Numbered from the stretch's first letter, positions 35,650 through 44,694 are shown. The stretch: DNA of 64,000 nucleotides from Ruminiclostridium cellobioparum subsp. termitidis CT1112 (GCF_000350485.1 NZ_AORV01000028.1:62001-126000), one strand, 5' to 3'. Notes: generated by a model not told the origin, from the sequence alone. Numbers and translations are program-made.

Positions 35650-36119
35650 TTAATTTCACTTCCCATTCCTTTGTTTAGTTTATCACTGTCTAATACTACT
35701 TCATCAAACTGACCTAAATAACCATCAATTTCAGTATCCTTTTTCTTCATATAATCAACTCCAAGTCTGAGACTTCTGTTGACCATCTCATAAAATTCCT
35801 GCTGATCCTGATCAATGATATTCTGAATAATATTTAAATTTGAGTACATTGTACCTGCAGCAGCCTTACCTATTTTCATTAGCATTTTTACCACTCTGTT
35901 GATCTGTGGCTCCAAGACATCTTTTAGTTCTTCTCTGACTATTTCGCGTATAAGGTCAGTATCTTCCTGATAGCTATTAACCGCTAAGCCCTTTTTTACA
36001 AATTCTCGAACCAGATCAGATACATAAACATTTCTGAGTGCAGACAGTTTTTTGAGTTCTGCCATTGTACTAGCTTCAAACCTTATTGACCGTTTATTTT
36101 CGTCATCTTTTAATTTCAT
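35646..36119 (-). CDS. Ribbon-helix-helix DNA-binding protein, candidate relaxosome factor
   Basis: A 157-aa protein. Residues 8-45 (RSIRFEASTMAELKKLSALR... VSDLVREFVKKGL) read as a MetJ/Arc-type ribbon-helix-helix. The rest is helical with a long amphipathic stretch, as in MobC/TraK-like accessory proteins that bind oriT. A strong GGGAGGAG lies before ATG. Its operon leader has a terminator/TACCCC module. It is about 1.7 kb from the hairpin cluster at 37.9 kb, a plausible target. Confidence 0.65.
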   Translation of the reverse strand: MKLKDDENKRSIRFEASTMAELKKLSALRNVYVSDLVREFVKKGLAVNSYQEDTDLIREIVREELKDVLEPQINRVVKMLMKIGKAAAGTMYSNLNIIQNIIDQDQQEFYEMVNRSLRLGVDYMKKKDTEIDGYLGQFDEVVLDSDKLNKGMGSEIK

Positions 36120-36161
36120 TAGTTTCTCCTCCCGAAAGCGTATATTTGGGGTAAAAAAATA

Positions 36162-36184
36162 AGAGCTACAGCTATTGCAGCTCT
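36162..36184 (-). terminator. Terminator between Fic-like gene and RHH operon
   Basis: AGAGCT/AGCTCT stem with an inner complementary part; on the minus strand followed by TATTTTTTTACCCC. Third member of the hairpin plus TACCCCAAAT-type leaders. Confidence 0.75.
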
Positions 36185-36203
36185 CCTATATTTCATAAAT
36201 TTA

Positions 36204-36902
36204 TTATTGTTCTATTTCATAATCTTCATTAAGTTCTTCTACTTGTTCATAATCAATTCCATGTATGCACTTCTCATATAAGAATGAGTCAATTTTTGAA
36301 TAATCATTGCTTTCATAGAAAGAGGTAAGTCGTACATGGAAATCGTTTAGTACATTTTCTGGGATAACCAGGACACCCTTTCCTTGAGATATCAATAATT
36401 TGTTAGCACTAAGCAGGCTTGTTCGTTTATTACCATCCCAGAACATCTGACTTCTTGCAATAAACAAAAACAACTTTATTGCCTTTTCTGTTACCGAAAT
36501 ATTCTGTTGTATGATACTATCAATCCCTAGGGTTATTTCACTCTCAACAGGAATTTTAGGTTTATAGTTTGTTCCGCCTATGCCGACATTCCCTTTGCGG
36601 AGCACACCCCATTCAATACTTTCATTCCTTGAAACATATGAATTAAGGAAGCACACATATTTTAAATCAAATGTGTCATCAATGCTTTTTAGTAAATATC
36701 TCCATGCATCACGCATGTTAAGTACTGTTTGTATATCATCTATAGTAACATTGGGAATGTTAACACCATTGAGGATTGTCATAGTTTCAGGCAGAGTAAT
36801 ATTTGTGTCACCAAGCTTGGCTCCGCAATGTATTGCTTCATAAAATAATTTCTTGGCAACAAAAACATTTTCTGCTCTTGATAAAGAATACTTATCTTTC
36901 AT
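36204..36902 (-). CDS. Degenerate Fic/Doc-fold protein
   Basis: A 232-aa Fic-fold protein. The active-site loop reads QMFWDGNKRT (152-161): the GNKR phosphate-binding part is intact but the catalytic His of HxF is Gln. The AMP- or phosphate-transfer step would therefore be lost or altered. ATG has GGAGGAG upstream. It starts 20 nt after the canonical Fic gene, so the two may act together, for example as active enzyme and inactive partner (inference). Confidence 0.75.
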   Translation of the reverse strand: MKDKYSLSRAENVFVAKKLFYEAIHCGAKLGDTNITLPETMTILNGVNIPNVTIDDIQTVLNMRDAWRYLLKSIDDTFDLKYVCFLNSYVSRNESIEWGVLRKGNVGIGGTNYKPKIPVESEITLGIDSIIQQNISVTEKAIKLFLFIARSQMFWDGNKRTSLLSANKLLISQGKGVLVIPENVLNDFHVRLTSFYESNDYSKIDSFLYEKCIHGIDYEQVEELNEDYEIEQ

Positions 36903-36922
36903 TTTCTCCTCCGTTTTTCTTT

Positions 36923-37735
36923 TTATATTTCCTGGTTTTCATCATCTTCCTGTATTTCTTCTGGGTACTTCCCTTCTGTTATATCATTTGCCATTTTTAT
37001 GATTTCAATATACCTATTGATTTCACTTTCAACATTTTCAGCAATAAGTAATATCATTTCTCCCGGGTTATTATTGGTGTGATAACTCGTGAAACAGTTA
37101 TAATATCGTTTTCTATCGCTGAATTTGATGTTGATTGGCGGGAAGCCATGCTTCATCAATTCAAGGTTTAAAATAAGCCTTCCGGTTCTTCCGTTTCCGT
37201 CTATGAATGGATGAATAGCTTCAAAATCCAGGTGAAACTTTGCAACCTTTTTTACAATATGTTCTTCAGCATTTTTTGTATATTCATTTAGAAGTTGTTC
37301 CATCTTAACAGGAACCATATAAGGCTGCGGAGGTGTGTGAACCGCACCCATTATCATTACAGGCAAACGCCTGTAAACTCCTCTATTTTCCCTTTGCTCC
37401 ATTAAAACTAAAGTATGAATGTCTTTGATTACTCTTTCAGATAGCTCTGTTTTGTCTTTAACAAGTTCCTCTATAAATAAATATGCTTCCTTATGCCCAA
37501 TTACTTCAAGATGATCTTTGAGAGGTTTCTCTCCAATAGTGATCCCTTCATTTAATATTAATGCTGTCTCCTGCAATGTAAGTGTATTACCCTCAATAGC
37601 ATTTGAATTATATGTGAAATTTATCAGGAACTCTTCCCGTAGGCGATTAACTTCACTCTTTGTAAGAGGTCTATAACTGTTTAATTCGTTTAATAAAACA
37701 TCAATTCCGGATAACATTTCCGGTAAATTTCGCAT
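36923..37735 (-). CDS. fic: Fic-domain AMPylase with N-terminal inhibitory motif
   Basis: A 270-aa Fic protein. The catalytic motif HPFIDGNGRTGR (175-186) is complete. An (S/T)xxxE(G/N) motif, SNAIEGN (44-50), lies before it, the class II auto-inhibitory arrangement. Predicted to transfer AMP from ATP to a target hydroxyl; the target is unknown. GAGGAGG lies 8 nt before ATG. First of a two-gene Fic operon downstream of the repeat/hairpin region. Confidence 0.88.
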   Translation of the reverse strand: MRNLPEMLSGIDVLLNELNSYRPLTKSEVNRLREEFLINFTYNSNAIEGNTLTLQETALILNEGITIGEKPLKDHLEVIGHKEAYLFIEELVKDKTELSERVIKDIHTLVLMEQRENRGVYRRLPVMIMGAVHTPPQPYMVPVKMEQLLNEYTKNAEEHIVKKVAKFHLDFEAIHPFIDGNGRTGRLILNLELMKHGFPPINIKFSDRKRYYNCFTSYHTNNNPGEMILLIAENVESEINRYIEIIKMANDITEGKYPEEIQEDDENQEI

Positions 37736-37853
37736 TTTAATATCCTCCTCAAATACTACACAATATGGCTATATTTTACCACATTTCCTGTCTAAGCGCT
37801 TCACAACAAGTAAAACGTTCTTAACCCTCATTATAACTGACTTTCGAGGTTTT

Positions 37854-38030
37854 GTCACCCGTATGTCACCCGAATTTTTCCATGTCACCCGCTGCCAGCT
37901 TTGCTGGCAGGCTGTATTCCGTCGGGTGTGTCACCCGACTATTCCTGCCGTACATATCCGCCCCAAAAAAGGGGCGTTTTTTGTACGGAATTGGGGGATT
38001 TCTCCCCCACACCCCCTGATTTTTCAGGGT
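37854..38030. other. Candidate oriT or replication origin (hairpin and repeat cluster)
   Basis: This non-coding stretch holds four copies of GTCACCCG (37854, 37865, 37884, 37930) and at least five perfect inverted repeats: CTGCCAGC/GCTGGCAG (37892-37910), GTCGGGTG/CACCCGAC (37921-37939), CGCCCC/GGGGCG (37959-37976) nested in CCGTACA/TGTACGG (37948-37988), GGGGGA/TCCCCC (37993-38008) and CCCTGA/TCAGGG (38014-38029). CTATTCCTGCCG at 37939-37950 resembles the nick region of MOBP origins. Adjacent genes are a primase-like protein and an RHH protein nearby. Whether it is oriT, an origin or a centromere is not decidable by reading. Confidence 0.6.
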
Positions 38031-38091
38031 CAAACTCCGCAGAAATGATACTGAAAAAGAAATTTTTCCGAATTTCATATGGTTTTTTCTC

Positions 38092-39117
38092 CTACATTGC
38101 ATCCTCAAGTTCATCATGGTTGCCAAAAGTCTCAGGATCATTTTGAGATTTGCTATTCATTTTTTGCACTTCTGCTTCTGATAAATGTATATTCATCAGC
38201 TCGTCATTCCAATCTTTAGCCATTGGTTTTTCAATTGAAGTTGTATATCCCAGCTTTGAATACTTTTCTGCAAATTTCTCAGCCGCTCGCTGTCCCCAGT
38301 TTGGAGCAGGGCTTCCATTTGAGAATTTAGCATCGTAATCATTATCAAGAGCAAAAGTTATATTTTTTATCTCAGGGTGTAATTTTAGAAAATTATTTAA
38401 TGGCCTATCCGACAATCCGCCTAAAGCTATTCTGTGTTCCTTCTTCCAGCTCATACCGAAGTGCTTCAGTATTGAAGCATGGCTGATAGCATCAATGGCT
38501 GCTTCATATACAGTAGCACTATCTCCGTTGCCATTCATTTTAAAACAGTAATCTTTATTACTACCTGTAACTTCACCCTTAAAAGAAAGTCCGGTTACAG
38601 TTCCCCTTTGAAATGCCTGATGCGGCACTCCATTTTCATCATACCCTACAAAAACTACATTGTGATGCGGATGGCTTTCATATATTTTTTTCTGGTTAAC
38701 GAGATCCATTACAATGTCTTTGTCCAGGCCGCGGGCTTTCAATAGATATGCAAATAATCTTTTGTATGAAGTTTGAGATTTTTCAGGAAGTTTGAATTCT
38801 ATATGTTTTTCTTCTTTAGGTGAATCCCAGTTTTCTTTTCTCGTATGTAAAACCACCTGATCATCATCTACCAGATACTTCATTGACTCCAGCCAGCTCA
38901 TATTTTCAAATTTCATTAGAAACTGAATGGGACCACCACCTGATTCCTGGGCACCACAATAAAATGCGTTTCGTTCATCGCTTATATACAGCCCACCATG
39001 ATCCGGAATATGATAATTGGAATATTTTTTTACAGGTTGATACCCGAGTTTCCTTGATAGATCCAGTAAACTGACTCTGTTGGCTTGTAATATCTGTTCA
39101 TCAGTAAATCTTTTCAT
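38092..39117 (-). CDS. DUF3991/Toprim primase-like protein
   Basis: A 341-aa protein. The N-terminal part resembles the primase zinc domain (FYCGAQESGGGPIQFLMKF) but lacks its cysteines. A DUF3991-like middle is followed by a Toprim-type domain with VYEAAIDAIS (Glu) and ITFALDNDYD (the D-x-D), about 210-300. Such proteins prime transferred single strands on mobile elements. ATG 39117 begins 5 nt after the ankyrin-gene stop, in the par operon. Confidence 0.75.
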   Translation of the reverse strand: MKRFTDEQILQANRVSLLDLSRKLGYQPVKKYSNYHIPDHGGLYISDERNAFYCGAQESGGGPIQFLMKFENMSWLESMKYLVDDDQVVLHTRKENWDSPKEEKHIEFKLPEKSQTSYKRLFAYLLKARGLDKDIVMDLVNQKKIYESHPHHNVVFVGYDENGVPHQAFQRGTVTGLSFKGEVTGSNKDYCFKMNGNGDSATVYEAAIDAISHASILKHFGMSWKKEHRIALGGLSDRPLNNFLKLHPEIKNITFALDNDYDAKFSNGSPAPNWGQRAAEKFAEKYSKLGYTTSIEKPMAKDWNDELMNIHLSEAEVQKMNSKSQNDPETFGNHDELEDAM

Positions 39118-39122
39118 ATCTA

Positions 39123-40910
39123 TCACCAACTTCCATCATGTACACCGAGATCTCCATCTTCACCGTGTACCTCATTCTGTTGTTCAACCGTTTGATTAAG
39201 CTGTTGAAATAGCCTATATTCACCCAGCCCACAATATTTATACAGTTCATTCAAGAAACTTATATTGTTTTCTGAAAGCGAATAGTTTGGGGCTGCCTTC
39301 CGGATCTGTTCAACACGGCTTACCAATGACTGTACATCTGCTCCATAGTTTATAAGAATCTTGGCTGTTTCAAGCTTATTGGTTTCAAAGCAGGTATATA
39401 ACGCTTCACCATTATTCTCATTTACATCGGCACCTTTTCTTGCAAGAACATGCAGCGCATCAGCATCTTTTCTTTGTGCAGCAAAATAGAATAGGGAAGG
39501 TGCATGCTCATTGACATTGTTACAGTGCTGAAGACTGGAATTTAGAAGATCATACTTTTCAGCCCGGATCATTTCCTTAAATATTACTGTGTCATCAAAT
39601 GCCCTGATGCTCGAAACATTAATAAATTTCTCGGCTTCATTATCCGGCAGTGTATTCAGTGCATGGCTTAAAAATCCTCTGATTGTATCAAAATGAGCTT
39701 CGCCATGTAAATTTGCATCTGCATATCTGTATATACTCAGGGCCGAATCAATATTATTGTCAATAGCAGTAACGAATGCATTCTGAAGCGTTCTGATGGA
39801 AACGGGAACTTTTTCTTTATTCAGTATATGATTGATTATGTTAGCACTCTGTATATTCTTTCCTTGAGCAGCTTCACAAATGATATCGTGGCAATACTTT
39901 ATTTTCTGCTCCAGAGCTTTATATCTATCAACAAACAGTTCATAATTCTCATTATTTATTGCTGAATAGATGGAATTGAGTTTTTCATTTACAATTTTTT
40001 CAGAATCTATTATTTGATCAAGCTTCCTGCTTAATGCCTGCAGCATCTTACCAACAACATCGCCCAATAATCCAAACATGGAACTCTTTGGCTCATATTT
40101 CTTTTGGTTTTCTTCCAACAATTGAATAACAACTTCAGCCTGCTCCGGAGTAAAGTTAACACTGACCAACTGGTTCTTTATACTGCCATCATTACTAGTA
40201 TTATCATTTTCCTTTACAGGACCGTTATTTTTATCTGTTGTTTCTTTTGAAAAATACCCTACAATCTTTTCATCATTCAGCGCCTTTGCACCGGTCGGAA
40301 TGGTTATTGTTTTCACCGTTTCTTCTGACTGCAGTCGCTGTTCATCCTTGCCCTGCTGCTGAAGCTTGTTGAATTCATCTGCAATATCCGGATTAAGCAA
40401 TGCCTTATGTATTGATATAGCCACTTCCTTTGGATCAGCGGATTGTTTTATTATAGCTGCATTCTTTTCAGTTTTCTTTGCCGTATCTTTTTGTTTAGTA
40501 ATATCGGCTTGAGTTTCCTGGACTTTCTCATTATCATCAGTGTTAACCCAAAAGCTTTCCAACATCACATTTAGTGCTGCTGATGCTTTTTTTATAGCCT
40601 CAACTGTGTTTTTATTCTCTGTTTTAAATTGGACGATAAACATTCTTCCTTTTAGATCAGAATCATCCTCACCTGCAATACTCAAAAAAGCATTAACTTC
40701 TTCACTTCCTAAAGAGATTGTTCCCGAAATTTTGCCAAAGGGAAACTGATTTTTTTGAGAGCTTTTAAAGTTTGATGACAAAAAAGAAGAATCAGGCATA
40801 ATCCCCTGACTCTCAAGTCTTTTCTGCAGTTCTTCAGTTATCTCCATAATTGTTTTCCGTACTGGCTCCTTGCCTTTCCCCCCAGGTTTGTACATATCAA
40901 TTTTCTTCAT
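39123..40910 (-). CDS. Ankyrin-repeat protein in the par operon
   Basis: A 595-aa protein. Residues 1-110 form a domain of unknown type; 110-260 is low-complexity and Lys/Gln/Asn-rich; a coiled coil spans about 280-340. Two ankyrin-type repeats lie at about 480-545 (LFYFAAQRKDADALHVLARK, EALYTCFETNKLETAKILI). GAGGAGG lies before ATG, and it overlaps parB by 14 bp. Likely an adaptor for partition or replication (inference). Confidence 0.65.
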   Translation of the reverse strand: MKKIDMYKPGGKGKEPVRKTIMEITEELQKRLESQGIMPDSSFLSSNFKSSQKNQFPFGKISGTISLGSEEVNAFLSIAGEDDSDLKGRMFIVQFKTENKNTVEAIKKASAALNVMLESFWVNTDDNEKVQETQADITKQKDTAKKTEKNAAIIKQSADPKEVAISIHKALLNPDIADEFNKLQQQGKDEQRLQSEETVKTITIPTGAKALNDEKIVGYFSKETTDKNNGPVKENDNTSNDGSIKNQLVSVNFTPEQAEVVIQLLEENQKKYEPKSSMFGLLGDVVGKMLQALSRKLDQIIDSEKIVNEKLNSIYSAINNENYELFVDRYKALEQKIKYCHDIICEAAQGKNIQSANIINHILNKEKVPVSIRTLQNAFVTAIDNNIDSALSIYRYADANLHGEAHFDTIRGFLSHALNTLPDNEAEKFINVSSIRAFDDTVIFKEMIRAEKYDLLNSSLQHCNNVNEHAPSLFYFAAQRKDADALHVLARKGADVNENNGEALYTCFETNKLETAKILINYGADVQSLVSRVEQIRKAAPNYSLSENNISFLNELYKYCGLGEYRLFQQLNQTVEQQNEVHGEDGDLGVHDGSW

Positions 40911-41961
40911 GACTTTCTACCTCCTCGCTATTTTCTTTTTCAGTATCCTCTGTCAACTGCCTTCGTCTCTCAAAATATTCCTCCAGTGCAATATCAATAG
41001 TAGATGCTATTTCTGTCTGGGTTGCATAAGCAGTGAAGTATTTTGAGATAACCTTTTGCTTTAGTGTTATAGCAGTAACCTTGGCCTTTTTCTTTTTCTC
41101 AAAAAACTCTCCGGATGCTATGGCAAATATATCATCCTCAGTCAGCTTGCCACTCCTTTCCTTAAGTTTTTCAGCCCGCTTAATATCAATCCGGTAATCG
41201 TTTGATTTAAGGATACTGAGAAGAATATTCTGTTCTTCCTCTATCAAATATGAAAGACTTACTGCAGGGACAAGTTTAATATCTCCATCATCAACCATGT
41301 TGAGTAAGCCTTCGTTGAGAAAATTAAGACGGATATATCGACGAACATTTTCTCTATTCATTTTATTTTTTTTTGCGACAGAATCTCTACTTTTGCCAAG
41401 GTGCACAACTTGTGCACCCTCATCCTCATCCTTACTCCCATCAGCATTTGAGTCACTTTCAATTGCGTTTATAAACTCTGGATTTCTCTTTAGCTCCTTT
41501 AAAGCATCAAGCTGCATTTTCAGGCTCTTTGCTAACTCACTGGGCAGCATATCATCAAAATCACGCCGGAGAAAATTTGTCTCCGTTACGATAATCTTTG
41601 CTACAGCATCAGATATATTCTCTCGAATATCTGCCGATATTTTTAAAAGCCCTGCAAGTTTTGATGCATTTACCCTGTTATGTCCGGCAAGAATCTCATG
41701 TGTGCCGTCTTCCTTTTTTCTAACAATGATGGATTCTATTACGCCGTTTTCTTTTATGGATTCAACCATACGTTTGAGTTTCTCACCTGTGTACAATCGA
41801 AACGGATGATCTTTAAATGGAACAAGCAGGTTTATGTCAACTTCTGAAGTGCCTTGATTACTTTGCTGGGAACTCAAATTGAACATTTTTGCAAATGCTT
41901 CATTTGCATTAGCCGCAGACTTCTTTGAAAAGTCTATTTTAGTACCTCCTCCTACCCCCAA
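40897..41961 (-). CDS. parB: ParB-family partition/nuclease-like protein
   Basis: A 354-aa ParB/Spo0J-type protein: ParB N-terminal box (VPFKDHPFRLYTGEKLKRMV, EILAGHNRVNASKLAGL) and a central DNA-binding region. It has an insert with acidic stretch (about 170-185) and a charged tail. Starts 1 nt after parA, with AAGGAG 10 nt before a TTG codon; an alternative start further in has GGAGGAGG but only ATA codons in frame. Segregates the element together with ParA. Confidence 0.85.
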   Translation of the reverse strand: MGVGGGTKIDFSKKSAANANEAFAKMFNLSSQQSNQGTSEVDINLLVPFKDHPFRLYTGEKLKRMVESIKENGVIESIIVRKKEDGTHEILAGHNRVNASKLAGLLKISADIRENISDAVAKIIVTETNFLRRDFDDMLPSELAKSLKMQLDALKELKRNPEFINAIESDSNADGSKDEDEGAQVVHLGKSRDSVAKKNKMNRENVRRYIRLNFLNEGLLNMVDDGDIKLVPAVSLSYLIEEEQNILLSILKSNDYRIDIKRAEKLKERSGKLTEDDIFAIASGEFFEKKKKAKVTAITLKQKVISKYFTAYATQTEIASTIDIALEEYFERRRQLTEDTEKENSEEVESHEEN

Positions 41962-42741
41962 TTAGACCAGGCTCCTTTCTATAAACTCGTCTGTTACACT
42001 TATGTACTCAGTCCCAAGAAAACTATTCTTATATGAAACCAGGCTCTTTTGTTCATATGTGCTGTTTGTTGCTTCAATCCTTCTATGAATCCTAGTTACA
42101 TAGAGCGCACTGCCATACTTCGCTTCGAGTGCAGTTTCAACAGCCTTTGACATATTTGTGTTATCGTACATTGTAAGGATAACACCCTCAATATTAAGAT
42201 CAGGATTTACATTAAGCTTGACCATTTGGTAAACCTGTTCCAATTGAACCAATCCATCCAGGGCAAATTTCTGTGCCTGGACTGGAATTATAAGGCCGTC
42301 AGCTGCAGCCAGGGCATTTGTAAGCAAAATACCCAAACTGGGCAGGCAATCTATAATTATTACATCATACTGGTCAAAGGTTTCTCTTTTCAGAATCCTT
42401 TTTAATATCTGCTCTCTACACATAACATTAGAAAGAAACAAATCAGCGCTGGCAAGTTGTATATTTGATGGAATATAGTCTATACCTTCAGCATTATGAA
42501 CTATGCTCTGTGCTATCACCTCATCACTAAGATCGTTATTAGCAGCAGTTATCATTAAATGACTAATGCTATATAAGGTACTGTAATCATATCCAAGATA
42601 CTCACTCATATTTGCCTGTGGATCAAGGTCGATACCCAAAACCTTTTTACCCCTCCTTACCAATGCCGCTGCAATGTTTACAGCTGTTGTTGTCTTTCCT
42701 ACTCCACCTTTTTGATTTCCGATTGCAATAATTTTACTCAT
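41962..42741 (-). CDS. parA: ParA-family partition ATPase
   Basis: A 259-aa ParA/Soj ATPase: deviant Walker A KGGVGKTTT at the N-terminus, DLDPQANMSEYLG, and YDVIIIDCLPSLG as Walker A'. ATG 42741 has AGAGGAG 8 nt upstream; the 13-codon extension is not needed. Heads the par-ankyrin-primase operon. Confidence 0.92.
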   Translation of the reverse strand: MSKIIAIGNQKGGVGKTTTAVNIAAALVRRGKKVLGIDLDPQANMSEYLGYDYSTLYSISHLMITAANNDLSDEVIAQSIVHNAEGIDYIPSNIQLASADLFLSNVMCREQILKRILKRETFDQYDVIIIDCLPSLGILLTNALAAADGLIIPVQAQKFALDGLVQLEQVYQMVKLNVNPDLNIEGVILTMYDNTNMSKAVETALEAKYGSALYVTRIHRRIEATNSTYEQKSLVSYKNSFLGTEYISVTDEFIERSLV

Positions 42742-42786
42742 TTTTTTTACTCCTCTCATTTTATTATTGAATATTTGCATAAAAAT

Positions 42787-42806
42787 AACAGGTGCTAAGA
42801 CCTGTT
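42787..42806 (-). terminator. Hairpin before parA
   Basis: AACAGGT/ACCTGTT 7-bp stem with a 6-nt loop, followed on the minus strand by ATTTTTATG. It either ends transcription from the cargo block or attenuates the par operon. Confidence 0.65.
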
Positions 42807-42895
42807 TACTTTTAACTACGTTTATATTTATTTTAACTATGAATTCCCGAACGACTCTAAATTCTTATTTTGCGGCTGAAAATGGGCATAAAAAA

Positions 42896-42918
42896 CACAA
42901 TTCATTTAATTGAATGTG
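42896..42918 (-). terminator. Cargo-module terminator (copy 1)
   Basis: CACA(A)TTCA/TGAATGTG stem, then TTTTTTATGCCC on the minus strand. Flanks (TATCAAGAATCAT before, GCCGCAAAATAAG after) recur at 44554 and 46279. Confidence 0.7.
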
Positions 42919-42965
42919 CGATAATAGGATGATTCTTGATATATAAAGAAGGCGAAACAAACCCA

Positions 42966-43547
42966 TTATATAATTCCTTCTGCTATAAGCATAAAAAAAC
43001 CTACTGTGAATCCTATAACAGCCCCAGTAAATACTTCTTTGACTGTATGCCTTTTCAATTCCACTCTTGACCACCCAATCAGTCCGGAAAACAACAAAAC
43101 AATTATTCCAATAATAATATTCAATGGAATTACTAAAAAGGAAAGATAAATCGTTAAGGATACGTGTCCAGAACACTTTATAAAAAAATTGACAATAAAC
43201 GAAATTAATAAAAGTACTAAACCAAATAATACACCATAGCATAAGCCTCTTGGTTGACTTGTATAGAACAAAACAACAGTTACTATTAACATAGGTAGCA
43301 TTGCGAACAAATACATTGAATGTCTTTGAGTTCTGATGGATACATCAAAATTTGTATACTCTCCATTCTTTGTTTTAATATAATTCCTTATTACATTTGG
43401 TATTATTATACATCCAACTATTAAGAATGAAATTAATATGGCTTTATTAACTTCTTCAAAAGAAAACATTACTATTATAACAAAAGCAGATATAGTAATT
43501 AAAGGGTGTCCAACAATAGAAATATATTTTGCAAAATTCTGTTTCAT
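42966..43547 (-). CDS. PAP2-superfamily membrane phosphatase-like protein
   Basis: A 193-aa protein with about six membrane helices. The PAP2 motifs appear as CSGHVSL (motif 2) and SRVELKRHTVKEV (motif 3, with Glu in place of the usual Asp). Motif 1 is only loosely present. Probably a lipid phosphatase-type protein. Lies between promoter module A and terminator copy 1. Confidence 0.65.
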   Translation of the reverse strand: MKQNFAKYISIVGHPLITISAFVIIVMFSFEEVNKAILISFLIVGCIIIPNVIRNYIKTKNGEYTNFDVSIRTQRHSMYLFAMLPMLIVTVVLFYTSQPRGLCYGVLFGLVLLLISFIVNFFIKCSGHVSLTIYLSFLVIPLNIIIGIIVLLFSGLIGWSRVELKRHTVKEVFTGAVIGFTVGFFMLIAEGII

Positions 43548-43640
43548 CTAAATAAACCACCTTTTATAACTTCGTTTATACAATCCCTGTTGTAGATAGA
43601 ATACTTCGCACATAAAAACAATACCGACTTATTACAAATA

Positions 43641-43708
43641 ATACTACATCTGGTATATTTCTATGTCAAGTTTCAATCCTTACCGCACAATTCAGCTGTC
43701 AAAGAACA
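43641..43708 (-). promoter_or_regulatory. Cargo-module promoter A with boxA-like element
   Basis: Minus strand TTGACA (43664-43669), 17-nt spacer, TAGTAT (43641-43646). Twelve nt further upstream is the motif TGTTCTTTGACAGCTGAATT-GTGCGGT (43682-43708), like the rrn boxA leader of Firmicutes. Same design at 45784 and 46942. Confidence 0.65.
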
Positions 43709-43742
43709 TATATTTCAGAGTTGCTATCATTCATTATGCGAT

Positions 43743-44396
43743 CTATCCCCATTGCTGAGCCATTGCCCTTGCTATGCCCGGAAATGTTTTAGCTCTATTT
43801 TTTGCATCTTCCCCTCGCTTAGCAACTCCATATTTATCTTTCATTTTTCTGCTTGTTAATGATGGTAAATACGACGAAATAGGTTCTACAATATTTGTTG
43901 GCCTTAATGCTGGCAAACCTCTAAGCCATAACCTTGTTTTTTTAGTAAACGGATGCCCGAACTGATAAGGTTGAATTTCTTGGGTATGTTTTGGCATTTC
44001 AAACACTGAGCTGCTAATAGGATTTTCAATTGCTATTTTAGAGCAATTCGCATTGTAGAACATCATAAAAAACTCTTTGCCTTTTAACCCTTTTTGGTAT
44101 CGTTCTTGATTGAGTTTACCACCTTTGTATAAATGCCTTGCTCCGGCATTACTAAGATATGTGCATGGAGGAAAAGCAATAATCATATCCCATGCAGATC
44201 CCAAAATAGTGAATTTTCCATCGCATGTATAAAAGTGACACCATCCATTAATTAATGGCAAAACATCTTGTCTTATGTGCCATTCCGGGTGTCCTCCGCT
44301 GCATGGTTCTATGTCACAACTATATGCTTCATGTCCTAACGCTCTCAATTCCTTTGTCACTGCTTGGCTTTCTTCACAAGCAACTAGTATTTTCAT
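43743..44396 (-). CDS. DNA cytosine methylase-like protein
   Basis: A 217-aa protein of the phage DNA cytosine methylase type: MKILVACEESQAVTKELRAL (SAM-binding start), DMIIAFPPCTYLS (Pro-Cys motif) and IAIENPISS. It is shorter than full C5-methyltransferases and lacks an obvious target-recognition domain. Could protect the element from restriction. A perfect CCTTTCC/GGAAAGG repeat lies just before the start. Confidence 0.7.
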   Translation of the reverse strand: MKILVACEESQAVTKELRALGHEAYSCDIEPCSGGHPEWHIRQDVLPLINGWCHFYTCDGKFTILGSAWDMIIAFPPCTYLSNAGARHLYKGGKLNQERYQKGLKGKEFFMMFYNANCSKIAIENPISSSVFEMPKHTQEIQPYQFGHPFTKKTRLWLRGLPALRPTNIVEPISSYLPSLTSRKMKDKYGVAKRGEDAKNRAKTFPGIARAMAQQWG

Positions 44397-44553
44397 TCGT
44401 CATAGTCCTTTCCCGTCGGAAAGGCCGGTACCGTTTAAAAGCTTACCTACAACGATTCAATTTAATTTATTAATTTACAATAGACTTATACTATCGGCAT
44501 GGGATCACCGTCATACTTTTCTTATTTTACGACTGAATTACAGACATAAAAAT

Positions 44554-44581
44554 ACCGCAATTCAGTAACTGAAGGTGCGGT
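44554..44581 (-). terminator. Cargo-module terminator (copy 2)
   Basis: ACCGCA...TTCAG-TAA-CTGAA...TGCGGT stem; minus strand continues ATTTTTATG. Follows the GrpB-like gene and carries the flanking sequences shared with copies 1 and 3. The rest of 44397-44694 has no gene I can support. Confidence 0.75.
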
Positions 44582-44694
44582 AAGGAATCATTCTTTATAA
44601 ATAAAGAATACGTATCAACCATTTCGTGTATTATTGATTTTGGACAGTTCACTTTTTCTTTGATATCGAACTATTCACCTTTGCATTCCGCTTA

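Noticed and set aside
37866-38146. ORFs across the hairpin cluster on both strands
   Set aside because: They run through inverted repeats and have no family match or start signal.
42865-43242. 125-aa ORF overlapping the PAP2-like gene
   Set aside because: Out-of-frame reading of the membrane protein; Trp/Phe/Tyr/Cys-rich shadow.
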